Part shown: one piece after another, positions 1 through 8,693 of the stretch | How the letters are laid out: every line of letters begins with the position of its first letter | How positions within the stretch are numbered: the first letter of the stretch is position 1 | Assembly: GCA_001689485.1 (NCBI GenBank) | Contig: LUJQ01000014.1 | Span: forward strand, 11,253 to 75,252 | Direction: 5' to 3' | DNA from: Bacteroidales bacterium M6 | GTDB lineage: Bacteria; Bacteroidota; Bacteroidia; Bacteroidales; Muribaculaceae | DNA length: 64,000 nucleotides | Notes under the pieces: model-generated | Databases searched by the model: none | What the model was told of the DNA's origin: nothing | The model's input: the letters and a program-made list of their open reading frames with translations, nothing else | Translations under genes and position numbers: made by a program

Positions 1-75
1 TTCCAAAACCGAAGTGCCGCAACGCAAACCATCCTGCCATAAGGCTGCATGGCATACGTATCCAGTTTCAATCCA

Positions 76-106
76 CAAAAGTAAAATTTAAAGGATGTCC
101 GGCAAA
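76..106 (-). promoter_or_regulatory. Leftward promoter for a gene beyond the left edge
   Basis: Read on the minus strand there is TTTG (plus positions 103-106), 19 bases, then TACTTTTG (76-83), which matches the Bacteroidetes -33/-7 pattern TTTG...TAnnTTTG. Transcription would start near 69 and run off the window. Confidence 0.5.
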
Positions 107-408
107 GCAACCCCACCCCGGTTTTGCACTTATTAACCAAAAGAACATGCACAACCACCTGTATATCAGCACGTTAACTAGGGGGGGGGTAATTTGTTGA
201 CCTACAAGCGTTTACATTGCGAGATTATATACAATCCACCGCTTCCCCTGTTAACATTTTTTATCCTTAACATATATTCCATCCAATTAACTAAACCCGG
301 CTACATCAAAACGCCCTTTGCCAGGAGCATTTGGATGCCGTTCAGACTTTTTATTGATTCAGACAAAATTTCAACAGCTTCCTATCCCGTTATGTTGCGT
401 GAAGTTTG

Positions 409-416
409 TAAATTTG
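409..416 (+). promoter_or_regulatory. -7 box before the deaminase gene
   Basis: TAAATTTG fits the TAnnTTTG consensus. No good TTTG is seen about 20 bases upstream. The box lies only 12 bases before the ATG at 429, so the transcript would have almost no leader. It is also a GTANNTTTGC core (408-417). Confidence 0.35.
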
Positions 417-428
417 CAAATTAATTTA

Positions 429-917
429 ATGGAAATGACTCCTACAGACCATAAACACCCTGATTCCGACCGGCATGAAGCGGCCAAACAGGCCGTAATC
501 GACCGGCGCTACCTGCGCATGGCCGAAATATGGGCAGAAAACTCCTATTGCCAACGTCGCAAGGTGGGGGCTATAATCGTGAAAAATTCCATGATTATTT
601 CCGACGGGTTCAACGGCACCCCGTCGGGATTCGAAAACGTGTGCGAGGACGAGGCCGGCATAACCAAACCCTACGTGCTCCACGCCGAGGCAAACGCCAT
701 CACAAAGGTGGCGCGCAGCAACAACTCCTCGGACGGCGCCACACTCTACATCACCGCCTCCCCATGCATGGAATGCTCAAAACTCATAATCCAGGCCGGG
801 ATAAAGCGGGTGGTCTACCATGAGCTTTACCGAATAACCGACGGGATAGAGCTTTTGCGACGCGCAGGGGTGGAATGCGTGCACGTTCCGGAACTAGCGC
901 CCGATGCGACGACATAA
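429..917 (+). CDS. Deoxycytidylate (dCMP) deaminase family protein
   Basis: A 162-residue zinc deaminase that should convert dCMP to dUMP for thymidylate synthesis in the cytosol. The zinc site is visible: HAE at residues 85-87 (His ligand and proton-shuttling Glu) and PCMEC at 112-116 (two Cys ligands). The frame stays open upstream to 318, but that part is low-complexity and precedes the -7 box, so I start at ATG 429; ATG 435 is an alternative. It is followed after 110 bases by a C-terminal protease and a folate enzyme gene on the same strand. A ComE-type deaminase with another nucleotide substrate cannot be excluded. Confidence 0.88.
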   Translation: MEMTPTDHKHPDSDRHEAAKQAVIDRRYLRMAEIWAENSYCQRRKVGAIIVKNSMIISDGFNGTPSGFENVCEDEAGITKPYVLHAEANAITKVARSNNSSDGATLYITASPCMECSKLIIQAGIKRVVYHELYRITDGIELLRRAGVECVHVPELAPDATT

Positions 918-1027
918 ACATCAACCAGGCAAAACTGCAAACCAGCAAAAGCGCGATACCAAAACCAAGCCTTAAACAATATAGAAAACGCCAAAGCACC
1001 GGCAATGACCGGGGAGCATACACAATA

Positions 1028-2683
1028 ATGAAGCATTTGAACAAAGCATCGGTATGGGTGCCCGTCACAGTGGCACTGACGTTCGTGTTGGGATTTCTCG
1101 CAGGCGACATGCTCAACAGCCAAAGCGGCCCGACCCCTACCCAGAAGAAATTCCAGACCATAATCAACCTTATCAGGAAAGATTATGTGGACGAGGTGAA
1201 CCTCGACAGCCTGCTCGAACACACCCTGCCAAGCATGCTTACCAACCTTGACCCGCATTCCGCCTATATCCCGGCAAAAGACCTCAGGTCGGTCAACGAA
1301 GAACTCGACGGCAGTTTCTGCGGCATAGGCGTGCAGTTCATGCTCAACAACGACACCATCACGGTTATAGAGGTGATTTCGGGAGGCCCGGCTGAAAAAG
1401 TCGGGATGATGGCTGGCGACCGCATTGTGAAGGTCGACGACGAAATCGTGGCCGGTATAGGCATCACACAGGAACAGGTGCTGAAAAAACTGCGCGGCGA
1501 ACGCGATACCAAAGTAAAACTAGGCATCAAACGACCCACTTCAAAGAAGACGCTGAAATTCGACGTGACCAGGGGCGACATCCCCGTGACATCGATTGAT
1601 GCCGCATATATAGTGAACCCCGGCATCGGTTACATAAAGGTCAACAAATTCGGCCGCACAACCTACGACGAGTTCTGGCAGTCGCTCAACGACCTGAAAC
1701 GCGACGGGGCACAGGATTTCATTATCGACCTCCGTGGCAACACAGGGGGATTCATGGAGATAGCATTCATGATGGCCAACGAGTTCCTTGAAAAAGGTGA
1801 GACAATAGTGTCGACAAAAGGACGCGATTTCTATTCCACAAAAGAGGTGATTGCCGACGGGACTGGCAACTTCCGCGACAGCCAGGTGGTGGTGCTTCTC
1901 GACGAATTCTCGGCATCGTCGTCGGAAATACTTGCAGGCGCGCTGCAAGACAACGACCGCGCACTCATCGTGGGACGCCGCTCATTTGGCAAAGGGTTGA
2001 TACAACACCAGTCGGTGCTCCCCGACAGCAGCGCCATCCGCCTTACCGTAGGGCGCTACTACACCCCGTCAGGCCGCTGCATACAGAAGGACTACTCCAA
2101 CTCAAGCAAATATGACCACGACATCCTCGACCGCTATGCCCGTGGTGAGATGTTCAGCCAGGACTCCATAAAGCTTGACAAAAGCCTTGAATACCTCACC
2201 CGCACCGGCCGCATGGTTTACGGAGGCGGCGGAATCATGCCCGACATATTCGTCCCCAACGACACATCGGGCATAACATCATATTATATCAATGTGGCAA
2301 ATGCCGGACTGCTCCACAAATTCGCGTTTGACTATGTGGACGCCCACCGCGAGGAATTCCAAAACATAAAATCGACCGAAGAGCTGCTGAGGCTCCTCCC
2401 GGCCGATGACACATTGCTCCGGCAATTCGTCAACTACGCGTCGCGCAACGGGGTTTCCGCCCGCTGGTACTACATCAACATTTCCCACGACCTGATTGTT
2501 AATCAACTGAAAGCCCTGATTGCCCGCGACGCACTCGACTACAACGCATATTTCACAATTGCCAACACAATGGATGCCAACGTGAAACGTGCCGTTACAG
2601 AATTGCTCGACGGAGGCGCGGCTTTCCCGATAAGGCCGCAGGACACACCTGCCGGTTCAAAACAAATTGAAACGACGAAATGA
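1028..2683 (+). CDS. S41 family C-terminal processing peptidase (CtpA/Prc-like)
   Basis: A 551-residue secreted or membrane-anchored serine protease. A single hydrophobic segment at residues 9-25 should carry it to the periplasm. A PDZ domain follows (about 90-170), then the S41 catalytic domain. The Ser/Lys dyad is inferred by spacing to Prc: Ser297 in FSASSSEI and Lys322 in SFGKG. The frame is open upstream to 875, overlapping the deaminase end, but ATG 1028 gives the normal signal-anchor start. Its stop overlaps the start of the next gene (ATGA). The family trims C termini of envelope proteins; no substrate is evident here. Confidence 0.9.
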   Translation: MKHLNKASVWVPVTVALTFVLGFLAGDMLNSQSGPTPTQKKFQTIINLIRKDYVDEVNLDSLLEHTLPSMLTNLDPHSAYIPAKDLRSVNEELDGSFCGIGVQFMLNNDTITVIEVISGGPAEKVGMMAGDRIVKVDDEIVAGIGITQEQVLKKLRGERDTKVKLGIKRPTSKKTLKFDVTRGDIPVTSIDAAYIVNPGIGYIKVNKFGRTTYDEFWQSLNDLKRDGAQDFIIDLRGNTGGFMEIAFMMANEFLEKGETIVSTKGRDFYSTKEVIADGTGNFRDSQVVVLLDEFSASSSEILAGALQDNDRALIVGRRSFGKGLIQHQSVLPDSSAIRLTVGRYYTPSGRCIQKDYSNSSKYDHDILDRYARGEMFSQDSIKLDKSLEYLTRTGRMVYGGGGIMPDIFVPNDTSGITSYYINVANAGLLHKFAFDYVDAHREEFQNIKSTEELLRLLPADDTLLRQFVNYASRNGVSARWYYINISHDLIVNQLKALIARDALDYNAYFTIANTMDANVKRAVTELLDGGAAFPIRPQDTPAGSKQIETTK

Positions 2684-3249
2684 ACAAGGATGATATAAGA
2701 AGCCGCGTAAAAGCCCGCAAGAGCCTTTTGTCGCAGGAAGAGAAAACCATAGCCGCACGGAACGTATTCGACCGGCTGGAGCGCTCGGCAGCATTCCTGC
2801 TGGCCGACAAGGTGCTGATGTACCATTCGCTTCCCGACGAACTGTCAACCCGCGAATTCCTCGACAAATGGGGGACGAGGAAACACTTTTTCCTCCCACG
2901 GGTGAACGGCGTCAACCTCGACATCCTCCCCTACGACCGCAGCCGCATGGCAATGGGCGCATTCCATATCGAAGAACCCTCAGGGAACGACACGGCCGAT
3001 ATAGCCGAAATAGAGCTTATCGTGGTGCCCGGCATAGCCTATGACCGCCGCGGCAACCGCGTGGGACGCGGCAAAGGATATTACGACAGGCTGTTATCAT
3101 CGTCAAAAGCAACAAAAATAGGTGTAGGATATGATTTCCAGTTCCTCGACGAGGATATACCCGCCGAAGAACACGACATCACCATGGACATAGTGATTAC
3201 CGAATCACGCCGCCTGGTGATTCACCACACCAGGAAACCCGGGAGCTGA
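2680..3249 (+). CDS. 5-formyltetrahydrofolate cyclo-ligase
   Basis: A 189-residue cytosolic enzyme that converts 5-formyl-THF to 5,10-methenyl-THF with ATP, recovering a storage folate. The signature GRGKGYYDR is at residues 129-137, the N-terminal basic KARK segment is present, and the length is normal. The start codon overlaps the protease stop by four bases, so the two are almost certainly co-transcribed. A 7-bp stem (3242-3248 with 3258-3264) overlaps the stop codon but has no U tract, so I do not call it a terminator. Confidence 0.93.
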   Translation: MNKDDIRSRVKARKSLLSQEEKTIAARNVFDRLERSAAFLLADKVLMYHSLPDELSTREFLDKWGTRKHFFLPRVNGVNLDILPYDRSRMAMGAFHIEEPSGNDTADIAEIELIVVPGIAYDRRGNRVGRGKGYYDRLLSSSKATKIGVGYDFQFLDEDIPAEEHDITMDIVITESRRLVIHHTRKPGS

Positions 3250-3292
3250 GTAATCACCAGCTCCTGTAACAACCAACCATTATCAAGCAGCT

Positions 3293-5263
3293 GTGATAGC
3301 AATACAGAATCTTTCGGTTGAATTCAGCGCCAAATCGCTATTCGACAACATAAACTATGTAATCAACCGTCGCGACAGGATTGCCCTTGTCGGGAAAAAC
3401 GGGGCCGGGAAATCAACGATGTTGAAAATAATAGCCGGTCTGCAAAACCCCACATCAGGCAATGTGGCAGTGCCATCCGACACTACCATAGGCTACCTGC
3501 CGCAGCAAATGAAACTGGCCGACGAAACCACCCTGTTGCAGGAAGTGAGGAAAGCGTTTTCGCATATCGACGAAATGCAGAAACGTCTCGACTTCCTTAA
3601 CACCCAACTGGCCGAACGCACGGACTACGAAAGCGACGAATACCGACGCATAATCGACTCCGTGACACTCCTGACCGAGAACCTGGCCATGGAGCAGACC
3701 GAGAACCACGAAGCGGAAATGGAGAAAACCCTGCTCGGCCTAGGGTTTGTACGCAACGATTTCAACCGCCCCACTGCGGAATTTTCAGGCGGCTGGCGAA
3801 TGCGTGTGGAACTGGCAAAACTCCTTCTGCAACATCCCGACGTGCTGCTGCTCGACGAACCGACCAACCACCTCGACATCGAATCGATCCAATGGCTTGA
3901 GCAATTCCTCACGTCGAAAGCAAAAGCCGTGGTGCTGGTGAGCCATGACCGCGCTTTCATCGACAACGTGACCACACGCACAATCGAGATTTCATGCGGC
4001 AAAATATATGACTACGCCGTCAACTATTCCAAATTTGTCGAACTGCGTAAAGAACGCATCGAGCAACAGACCCGTGCATATCTGAACCAGCAGAAAGAAA
4101 TCGCCGACACCGAGGCTTTCATTGAACGGTTCCGCTATAAGGCCACAAAAGCCGTGCAGGTGCAGAGCCGCATGAAGCAGCTGGCAAAAATAGAACGCAT
4201 CGAAATCGACGAGGTCGACACCTCTCACCTCAGCCTGCGCTTCCCCCCTGCCCCGCGCTCGGGCGATTACCCCGTAATCGCCGACAACGTGGGCAAAGCC
4301 TATGGCGACCACCAGGTTTTCGACAACGCCACATTCACAATAAAACGCGGCGAGAAGGTGGCATTTGTCGGTAAGAACGGCGAGGGGAAATCAACCCTTG
4401 TGAAATGCATCATGGGCGAAATCCCCTTTACCGGGATGCTGAAAATCGGCCATAACGTTAAAATCGGCTATTTCGCACAAAACCAGGCACAGTTGCTCGA
4501 CGAAAGCCTGACAGTGTTCGACACCATCGACCATGTGGCCGTTGGCGACATACGCACAAAGATACGCGACATCCTCGGCGCATTCATGTTTGGCGGGGAA
4601 GCCTCCGAAAAGAAGGTGAAAGTGCTTTCAGGCGGTGAGAAAACAAGGCTGGCAATGATCCGCCTGCTCCTTCAACCGATGAACCTGCTGATTCTCGACG
4701 AGCCGACCAACCATCTCGACATGAAAACCAAGGATATCCTGAAACAGGCTATCAAGGATTTCGACGGGACGGTTATAGTGGTAAGCCACGACCGTGAATT
4801 TCTCGACGGACTGGTTGAAAAAGTTTACGAATTCGGCGGCGGCAAGGTAAGGGAATGCCTGGGCGGCATATACGAATTCCTTGAAAAGAAGAAAATAGCA
4901 TCATTGCAGGAACTAGAGCTATCGAAATCACACGGGACGGGCACAGGCAAACCGGCAGCAGACACAACAGCCGGAACCACCCCCGCCAAGCAACCTGATG
5001 CCCCGCAACCACGGCTCACCTACGCCGAGCAGCGCGAACGCGAAAAAATGCTGCGCCGTGCCACCAAAAAGGTAGAAGAGGCCGAAGCAAAAGTCTCACA
5101 GGCCGAACAGGAGATAGCCGACATCGAGGCACGTATTGCAGCAGGCGAAACAGCCGGCGACATCTTCACCCTGCACCAGGCAAAGACACGCGAAATGGAA
5201 ACGGCAATGTCGCTATGGGAACTTGCATCGCAGGAACTCGACGAACTCAAAGCCCGTTTTTGA
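3293..5263 (+). CDS. ABC-F family ATPase (ribosome-associated type)
   Basis: A 656-residue soluble protein with two ABC domains and no membrane segment. Walker A is GKNGAGKS at residues 34-41 and GKNGEGKS in the second half. Both signature and Walker B regions are clear (SGGWRMRVE with LLLDEPTNHLD; SGGEKTRLA with LILDEPTNHLD). The linker between domains is long and charged, and a C-terminal coiled coil covers about residues 570-656. The family acts on ribosomes during stalling. It starts at GTG; the first in-frame ATG is inside the first ABC domain. I see no evidence that it is an antibiotic-resistance member rather than a housekeeping Uup/YdiF-like one. Confidence 0.92.
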   Translation: MIAIQNLSVEFSAKSLFDNINYVINRRDRIALVGKNGAGKSTMLKIIAGLQNPTSGNVAVPSDTTIGYLPQQMKLADETTLLQEVRKAFSHIDEMQKRLDFLNTQLAERTDYESDEYRRIIDSVTLLTENLAMEQTENHEAEMEKTLLGLGFVRNDFNRPTAEFSGGWRMRVELAKLLLQHPDVLLLDEPTNHLDIESIQWLEQFLTSKAKAVVLVSHDRAFIDNVTTRTIEISCGKIYDYAVNYSKFVELRKERIEQQTRAYLNQQKEIADTEAFIERFRYKATKAVQVQSRMKQLAKIERIEIDEVDTSHLSLRFPPAPRSGDYPVIADNVGKAYGDHQVFDNATFTIKRGEKVAFVGKNGEGKSTLVKCIMGEIPFTGMLKIGHNVKIGYFAQNQAQLLDESLTVFDTIDHVAVGDIRTKIRDILGAFMFGGEASEKKVKVLSGGEKTRLAMIRLLLQPMNLLILDEPTNHLDMKTKDILKQAIKDFDGTVIVVSHDREFLDGLVEKVYEFGGGKVRECLGGIYEFLEKKKIASLQELELSKSHGTGTGKPAADTTAGTTPAKQPDAPQPRLTYAEQREREKMLRRATKKVEEAEAKVSQAEQEIADIEARIAAGETAGDIFTLHQAKTREMETAMSLWELASQELDELKARF

Positions 5264-5322
5264 AACGGCCTGACAACCGGCACTGCCGCTGATTACAGGC
5301 AGGCTTCAATTCAAAAAACAAC

Positions 5323-5375
5323 ATAAGGCACGCCCCTGCACATGGGTTAAAAGCATGTGCAGGGGCGTGCCTTAT
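5323..5375 (+). terminator. 22-bp perfect hairpin after the ABC-F gene
   Basis: Arms 5323-5344 and 5354-5375 are exact reverse complements around a 9-base loop. It sits 59 bases after the stop codon. There is no strong U tract, so it may also act as an mRNA 3'-end stabiliser. Confidence 0.75.
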
Positions 5376-5554
5376 GCCGTTGACACAAATATGTAACGTT
5401 TTTTCTACAAAAATTTCAACCTTTTGTTAACACGATATGTTAATAGAGTAAAAGCTAAAGACAGTAAGTGCTCCCACATCACATACCCCGATAAAAGCCC
5501 CTATAATCTTTAGCACAACTTCATACAACCAAATAACTCCTAACAACTATTTAT

Positions 5555-6613
5555 ATGAAAAAAGCTCTATTATTGATGGCCCTCATGGTAGGATGCATGA
5601 GCGCATCAGCACAGAAAATCGACAAAAACGAGCTGAAGGAACTTCAGGCTTTCTTGTCACAGCCGGCAGAAAAGCATGCAACCAATGCAGAAGCCTTGAA
5701 AATCTCCGACTTGAAGTCACCCTCTACATGGGAAGGCGTTACCGTTGAGAACGGCCATGTCACAGCCATCGAATGGGGCGACAAACACCTGGCCGGGGCA
5801 CTCAACCTCTCCGATTTCTCCGCATTAACGAAACTGAACGTGTCGCGCAACGCGATTACATCGCTCAACCTGTCGGGCGACGCAGCCCTCGTCCGCGTCG
5901 ACGCCCAACGTAACAAAATCACCACGGTCAACCTCGACGGCTGCTCAAATCTGCAGGTGCTCAACATCTACAAGAACCGTATTACCGACCTGTCGATTTC
6001 AAAGACACCGTTGATTGAAACAGTCAACATCTCCAACAACCTGCTTGTGGAACTTGACGTGGCCAACTCGTCCACCCTCAAGACCCTCAACTGCCAGGGG
6101 AACCATCTCGAAATGCTGAAAGTGGAATACTGCACCAACCTCAAGAACCTGTATTGCGGTTATAACAAACTGACAGGGCTCACATTTGTGGGTGTGGAAA
6201 AACTCCAGAACCTGAACATCGACGACAACGAGATTTCGAGCCTCATCATCAGCAACCTTCCGTCGCTCAGCACGTTTATCTGCTCCGACAACAACATGAA
6301 CGCCCTGGCTCTGCGCCAATGCCCCGCTTTGCTCGACCTCGTCTGCTCCTACAACAACCTCACCTCGCTGTCGGTCGAAAACTGCCCGCAACTGTTGTTT
6401 GTCGACTGCTCCTACAACGACCTGACATCGCTCAGCCTTAACAACCAGACATTCCTGCAACGCCTGCTTTGCAACAACAACCAGCTGACAATGCTCGACG
6501 TATCGTTTGACCCGGCTCTGACCTATATCAACTGCCGCTACAACATGATTACCGACTTGCGCACCGTAGGCGACACATCATTAGGAATGATAGCCTGCCA
6601 GTGGAACTATTAA
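5555..6613 (+). CDS. Secreted leucine-rich-repeat protein
   Basis: A 352-residue exported protein. Residues 1-19 form a signal peptide ending in SASAQ. From about residue 85 to the end it is built of roughly 12 tandem repeats of about 21 residues with the pattern LxxLxCxxNxLTxLxLxxx, similar to BspA-type or internalin-like LRRs of Bacteroidetes. Such proteins usually bind ligands at the surface or in the periplasm. It stands alone between two hairpin terminators. No type IX C-terminal sorting domain is seen: the protein ends in the last repeat. The ligand is unknown. Confidence 0.85.
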   Translation: MKKALLLMALMVGCMSASAQKIDKNELKELQAFLSQPAEKHATNAEALKISDLKSPSTWEGVTVENGHVTAIEWGDKHLAGALNLSDFSALTKLNVSRNAITSLNLSGDAALVRVDAQRNKITTVNLDGCSNLQVLNIYKNRITDLSISKTPLIETVNISNNLLVELDVANSSTLKTLNCQGNHLEMLKVEYCTNLKNLYCGYNKLTGLTFVGVEKLQNLNIDDNEISSLIISNLPSLSTFICSDNNMNALALRQCPALLDLVCSYNNLTSLSVENCPQLLFVDCSYNDLTSLSLNNQTFLQRLLCNNNQLTMLDVSFDPALTYINCRYNMITDLRTVGDTSLGMIACQWNY

Positions 6614-6637
6614 ACCATTATCTATTAAATACGCGAA

Positions 6638-6668
6638 CTGCGCCGTGTCTCGTCCCGACACGGCGCAG
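6638..6668 (+). terminator. Terminator after the LRR gene
   Basis: A 12-bp perfect stem (6638-6649 with 6657-6668) around a 7-base loop. It lies 24 bases after the LRR stop codon and between convergent genes, so it may serve both strands. Confidence 0.8.
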
Positions 6669-6728
6669 CTTATGTTTAATACGGCCAATCTCCATTACCA
6701 TTCACCGTATCACCCCCCAAACGGCATA

Positions 6729-8615
6729 TCAACGTTTATCAGTATTGCCTTCATAAAAATTGATATAGGCAAGATTGACAAGGCGGTTCCCTCCAGGGGT
6801 GGGATAATCACCGGAAAAATACCAGTCGCCGGGGCAGCCTGGCACAGCCTTATGCAGCCCCTCCAGGCTTTGGTAAACAATCTCTATTTCAGCCTTGGTA
6901 TCCTTCGGGGTCAGCATTTCCACCATCTTGGCAGAAATTTCCTCATCGGTAAACGGAGCATAAACCGCTTTGACCTCGTTTACCTGTTCTGCAGCCGGGA
7001 GTTTGGCCTGGATGAGGCATTTTTCATAAACCTCGCGTATGATATGCGACATGCCTCTGTCCTTCAGCAGTTCTATCGCGGCACGGAAAGCGATAAATTC
7101 CCCCATGCGCGACATATCAATGCCGTAATAATCGGGATAACGAACCTGTGGCGACGATGACACCACAACAATTTTCTTCGGACGTAAACGGTCAAGCATG
7201 GCGATGATGGACTGTCGCAAGGTGGTGCCGCGAACAATCGAATCATCTATCACCACTACATTGTCGACCCCGTCCTCGACGCAGCCATAGGTAACATCAT
7301 AGACATGGGCGGCAAGGTCATTACGTGAGTTGCCTTCGGCAATGAATGTGCGCAGCTTTATATCCTTTATAGCGACTTTCTCCACCCTCAGGCGCCGGTC
7401 AAGAATTTTTTTGATAGCATCAGGCGTAAGGTTGCCACCGGCCTGCAGGCGGAGCAATTCGTCGGTTTTCTCATGATTCAGATAATCCTCGAATCCCTGG
7501 ACAAGCCCGATGAAGGCTACTTCGGCAGTGTTCGGGATGAACGACAGCACGGTATGGTCCAAATCGTTATCGACCGCCTTCAGAACCTTTGGCACAAGGA
7601 GACGTCCCAAAGCCTTCCGCTCACGGTAAATATCGGCATCGCTCCCTCGCGAAAAATATATACGTTCAAACGAACAGCGGCGGTTTTCACCCTCGCCAAG
7701 CACATCCGTAACCTCCACATCACCGTTCTTCGATACGATAACGGCACTTCCAGGCGTAAGCTCGCTCACACTGGCACGCGGCACATTGAACACAGTCTGT
7801 ATTACAGGTCTCTCGGAAGCCACAACCACGATTTCGTCATCGACATAATAAAATGCCGGACGGATGCCATTCCTGTCGCGCAGGGCAAACATATCACCTG
7901 AGCCGGTGGCGCCGCAAATCACGAATCCACCGTCCCATTCGGGTGAGGCGTTCTTAAGCACGGCGGCAATATCGAGGTTATCCTCTATGGCAATGCCGAG
8001 CGCCGGATCCTCCAGGCGGTCGCGGAAACATCGGTAGAGCCTGTGGTTCTCTTTGTCGAGAGCATAACCAAGCTGTTCCAGAAGCACTATCGTGTCGCTG
8101 TAGATGCGGGGATGCTGCCCTTTGTCGACAATCGACTGGAACACCTCGTCGACATTGGTCATATTGAAGTTCCCGCACATCATCAGGTTTCGTGAGCGCC
8201 AGTTGTTACGCCGCAAAAACGGGTGGACATAGGAAATGCCGCTCTTCCCTGTCGTGGAATAGCGCAGGTGCCCCATATATATTTCACCCACAAAGGGGGC
8301 ATATGCCTCAACCTCGGCAGGGGGCATATCCTCCACATGCGCATGCTCGAGTGTCGGCATAACATGCGAGAAGATATCGGTAATCGCATTAGGGCCAAGG
8401 GCACGTTCGCGGAACACATATTCATGCCCGGGCTGCGAATGGAGTTTCACCACCCCTACCCCGGCGCCTTCCTGCCCCCGGTTATGCTGCTTCTCCATCA
8501 GGAGATAAAGCTTGTTGAGCGCGTAAGCATACGTGCCGTATTTCTCTTTATAATATCCGATTGGTTTGCGGAGGCGTATCATCGCAACCCCGCACTCATG
8601 TTTCAACTGCTCCAT
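6729..8615 (-). CDS. Amidophosphoribosyltransferase (PurF-type), long form
   Basis: A 628-residue enzyme of the first committed step of purine synthesis, making phosphoribosylamine from PRPP and glutamine. The N-terminal Ntn glutaminase domain begins MEQLKHECGV, so Cys8 should become the N-terminal nucleophile after removal of a 7-residue propeptide. The phosphoribosyltransferase half shows the PRPP loop VVVIDDSIVRGTT. It is longer than the usual 470-500 residues, with insertions and a C-terminal extension ending in a conserved-looking segment (CPGDWYFSGDYPTPGG); long forms are common in Bacteroidales. It follows glnN by 78 bases on the same strand. Confidence 0.85.
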   Translation of the reverse strand: MEQLKHECGVAMIRLRKPIGYYKEKYGTYAYALNKLYLLMEKQHNRGQEGAGVGVVKLHSQPGHEYVFRERALGPNAITDIFSHVMPTLEHAHVEDMPPAEVEAYAPFVGEIYMGHLRYSTTGKSGISYVHPFLRRNNWRSRNLMMCGNFNMTNVDEVFQSIVDKGQHPRIYSDTIVLLEQLGYALDKENHRLYRCFRDRLEDPALGIAIEDNLDIAAVLKNASPEWDGGFVICGATGSGDMFALRDRNGIRPAFYYVDDEIVVVASERPVIQTVFNVPRASVSELTPGSAVIVSKNGDVEVTDVLGEGENRRCSFERIYFSRGSDADIYRERKALGRLLVPKVLKAVDNDLDHTVLSFIPNTAEVAFIGLVQGFEDYLNHEKTDELLRLQAGGNLTPDAIKKILDRRLRVEKVAIKDIKLRTFIAEGNSRNDLAAHVYDVTYGCVEDGVDNVVVIDDSIVRGTTLRQSIIAMLDRLRPKKIVVVSSSPQVRYPDYYGIDMSRMGEFIAFRAAIELLKDRGMSHIIREVYEKCLIQAKLPAAEQVNEVKAVYAPFTDEEISAKMVEMLTPKDTKAEIEIVYQSLEGLHKAVPGCPGDWYFSGDYPTPGGNRLVNLAYINFYEGNTDKR

Positions 8616-8640
8616 CTGGATGTATGTGGTTCAAAACATC

Positions 8641-8684
8641 GGAGGGCACCGTCAGTATCACTCGGATATTTACCGGCACCCTCC
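8641..8684 (-). terminator. Hairpin between glnN and the purF-like gene
   Basis: GGAGGG (8641-8646) pairs with CCCTCC (8679-8684), with CCG/CGG continuing inside after a small internal loop. It lies just beyond the glnN stop on the minus strand and probably terminates or attenuates read-through. Confidence 0.5.
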
Positions 8685-8693
8685 TTTACTTGT

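Larger units (their letters stand above)
1..428. other. Intergenic left edge, no gene seen
   Basis: I see no convincing coding frame before the deaminase gene. The stretch holds a leftward promoter (76-106), a run of nine or more G at about 181-189, and AT-rich sequence rich in TTAAC words. The G run is a simple-sequence tract that could vary in length, but it is not inside a reading frame I trust. Confidence 0.6.

Noticed and set aside
181..190. G-run as a phase-variable switch
   Set aside because: It is not inside or in a clear promoter position for any gene that can be supported here.
318..428. N-terminal extension of the deaminase
   Set aside because: Low-complexity and upstream of the -7 box at 409-416; ATG 429 gives the normal domain start.
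5323..5375. Perfect 22-bp inverted repeat as an IS end or attachment site
   Set aside because: It is a single structure at a gene end with no transposase or target duplication nearby; a hairpin terminator fits better.
6645..7160. 171-codon open frame on the plus strand
   Set aside because: Mostly antisense to the PurF-like gene and begins in the LRR terminator; no family features.
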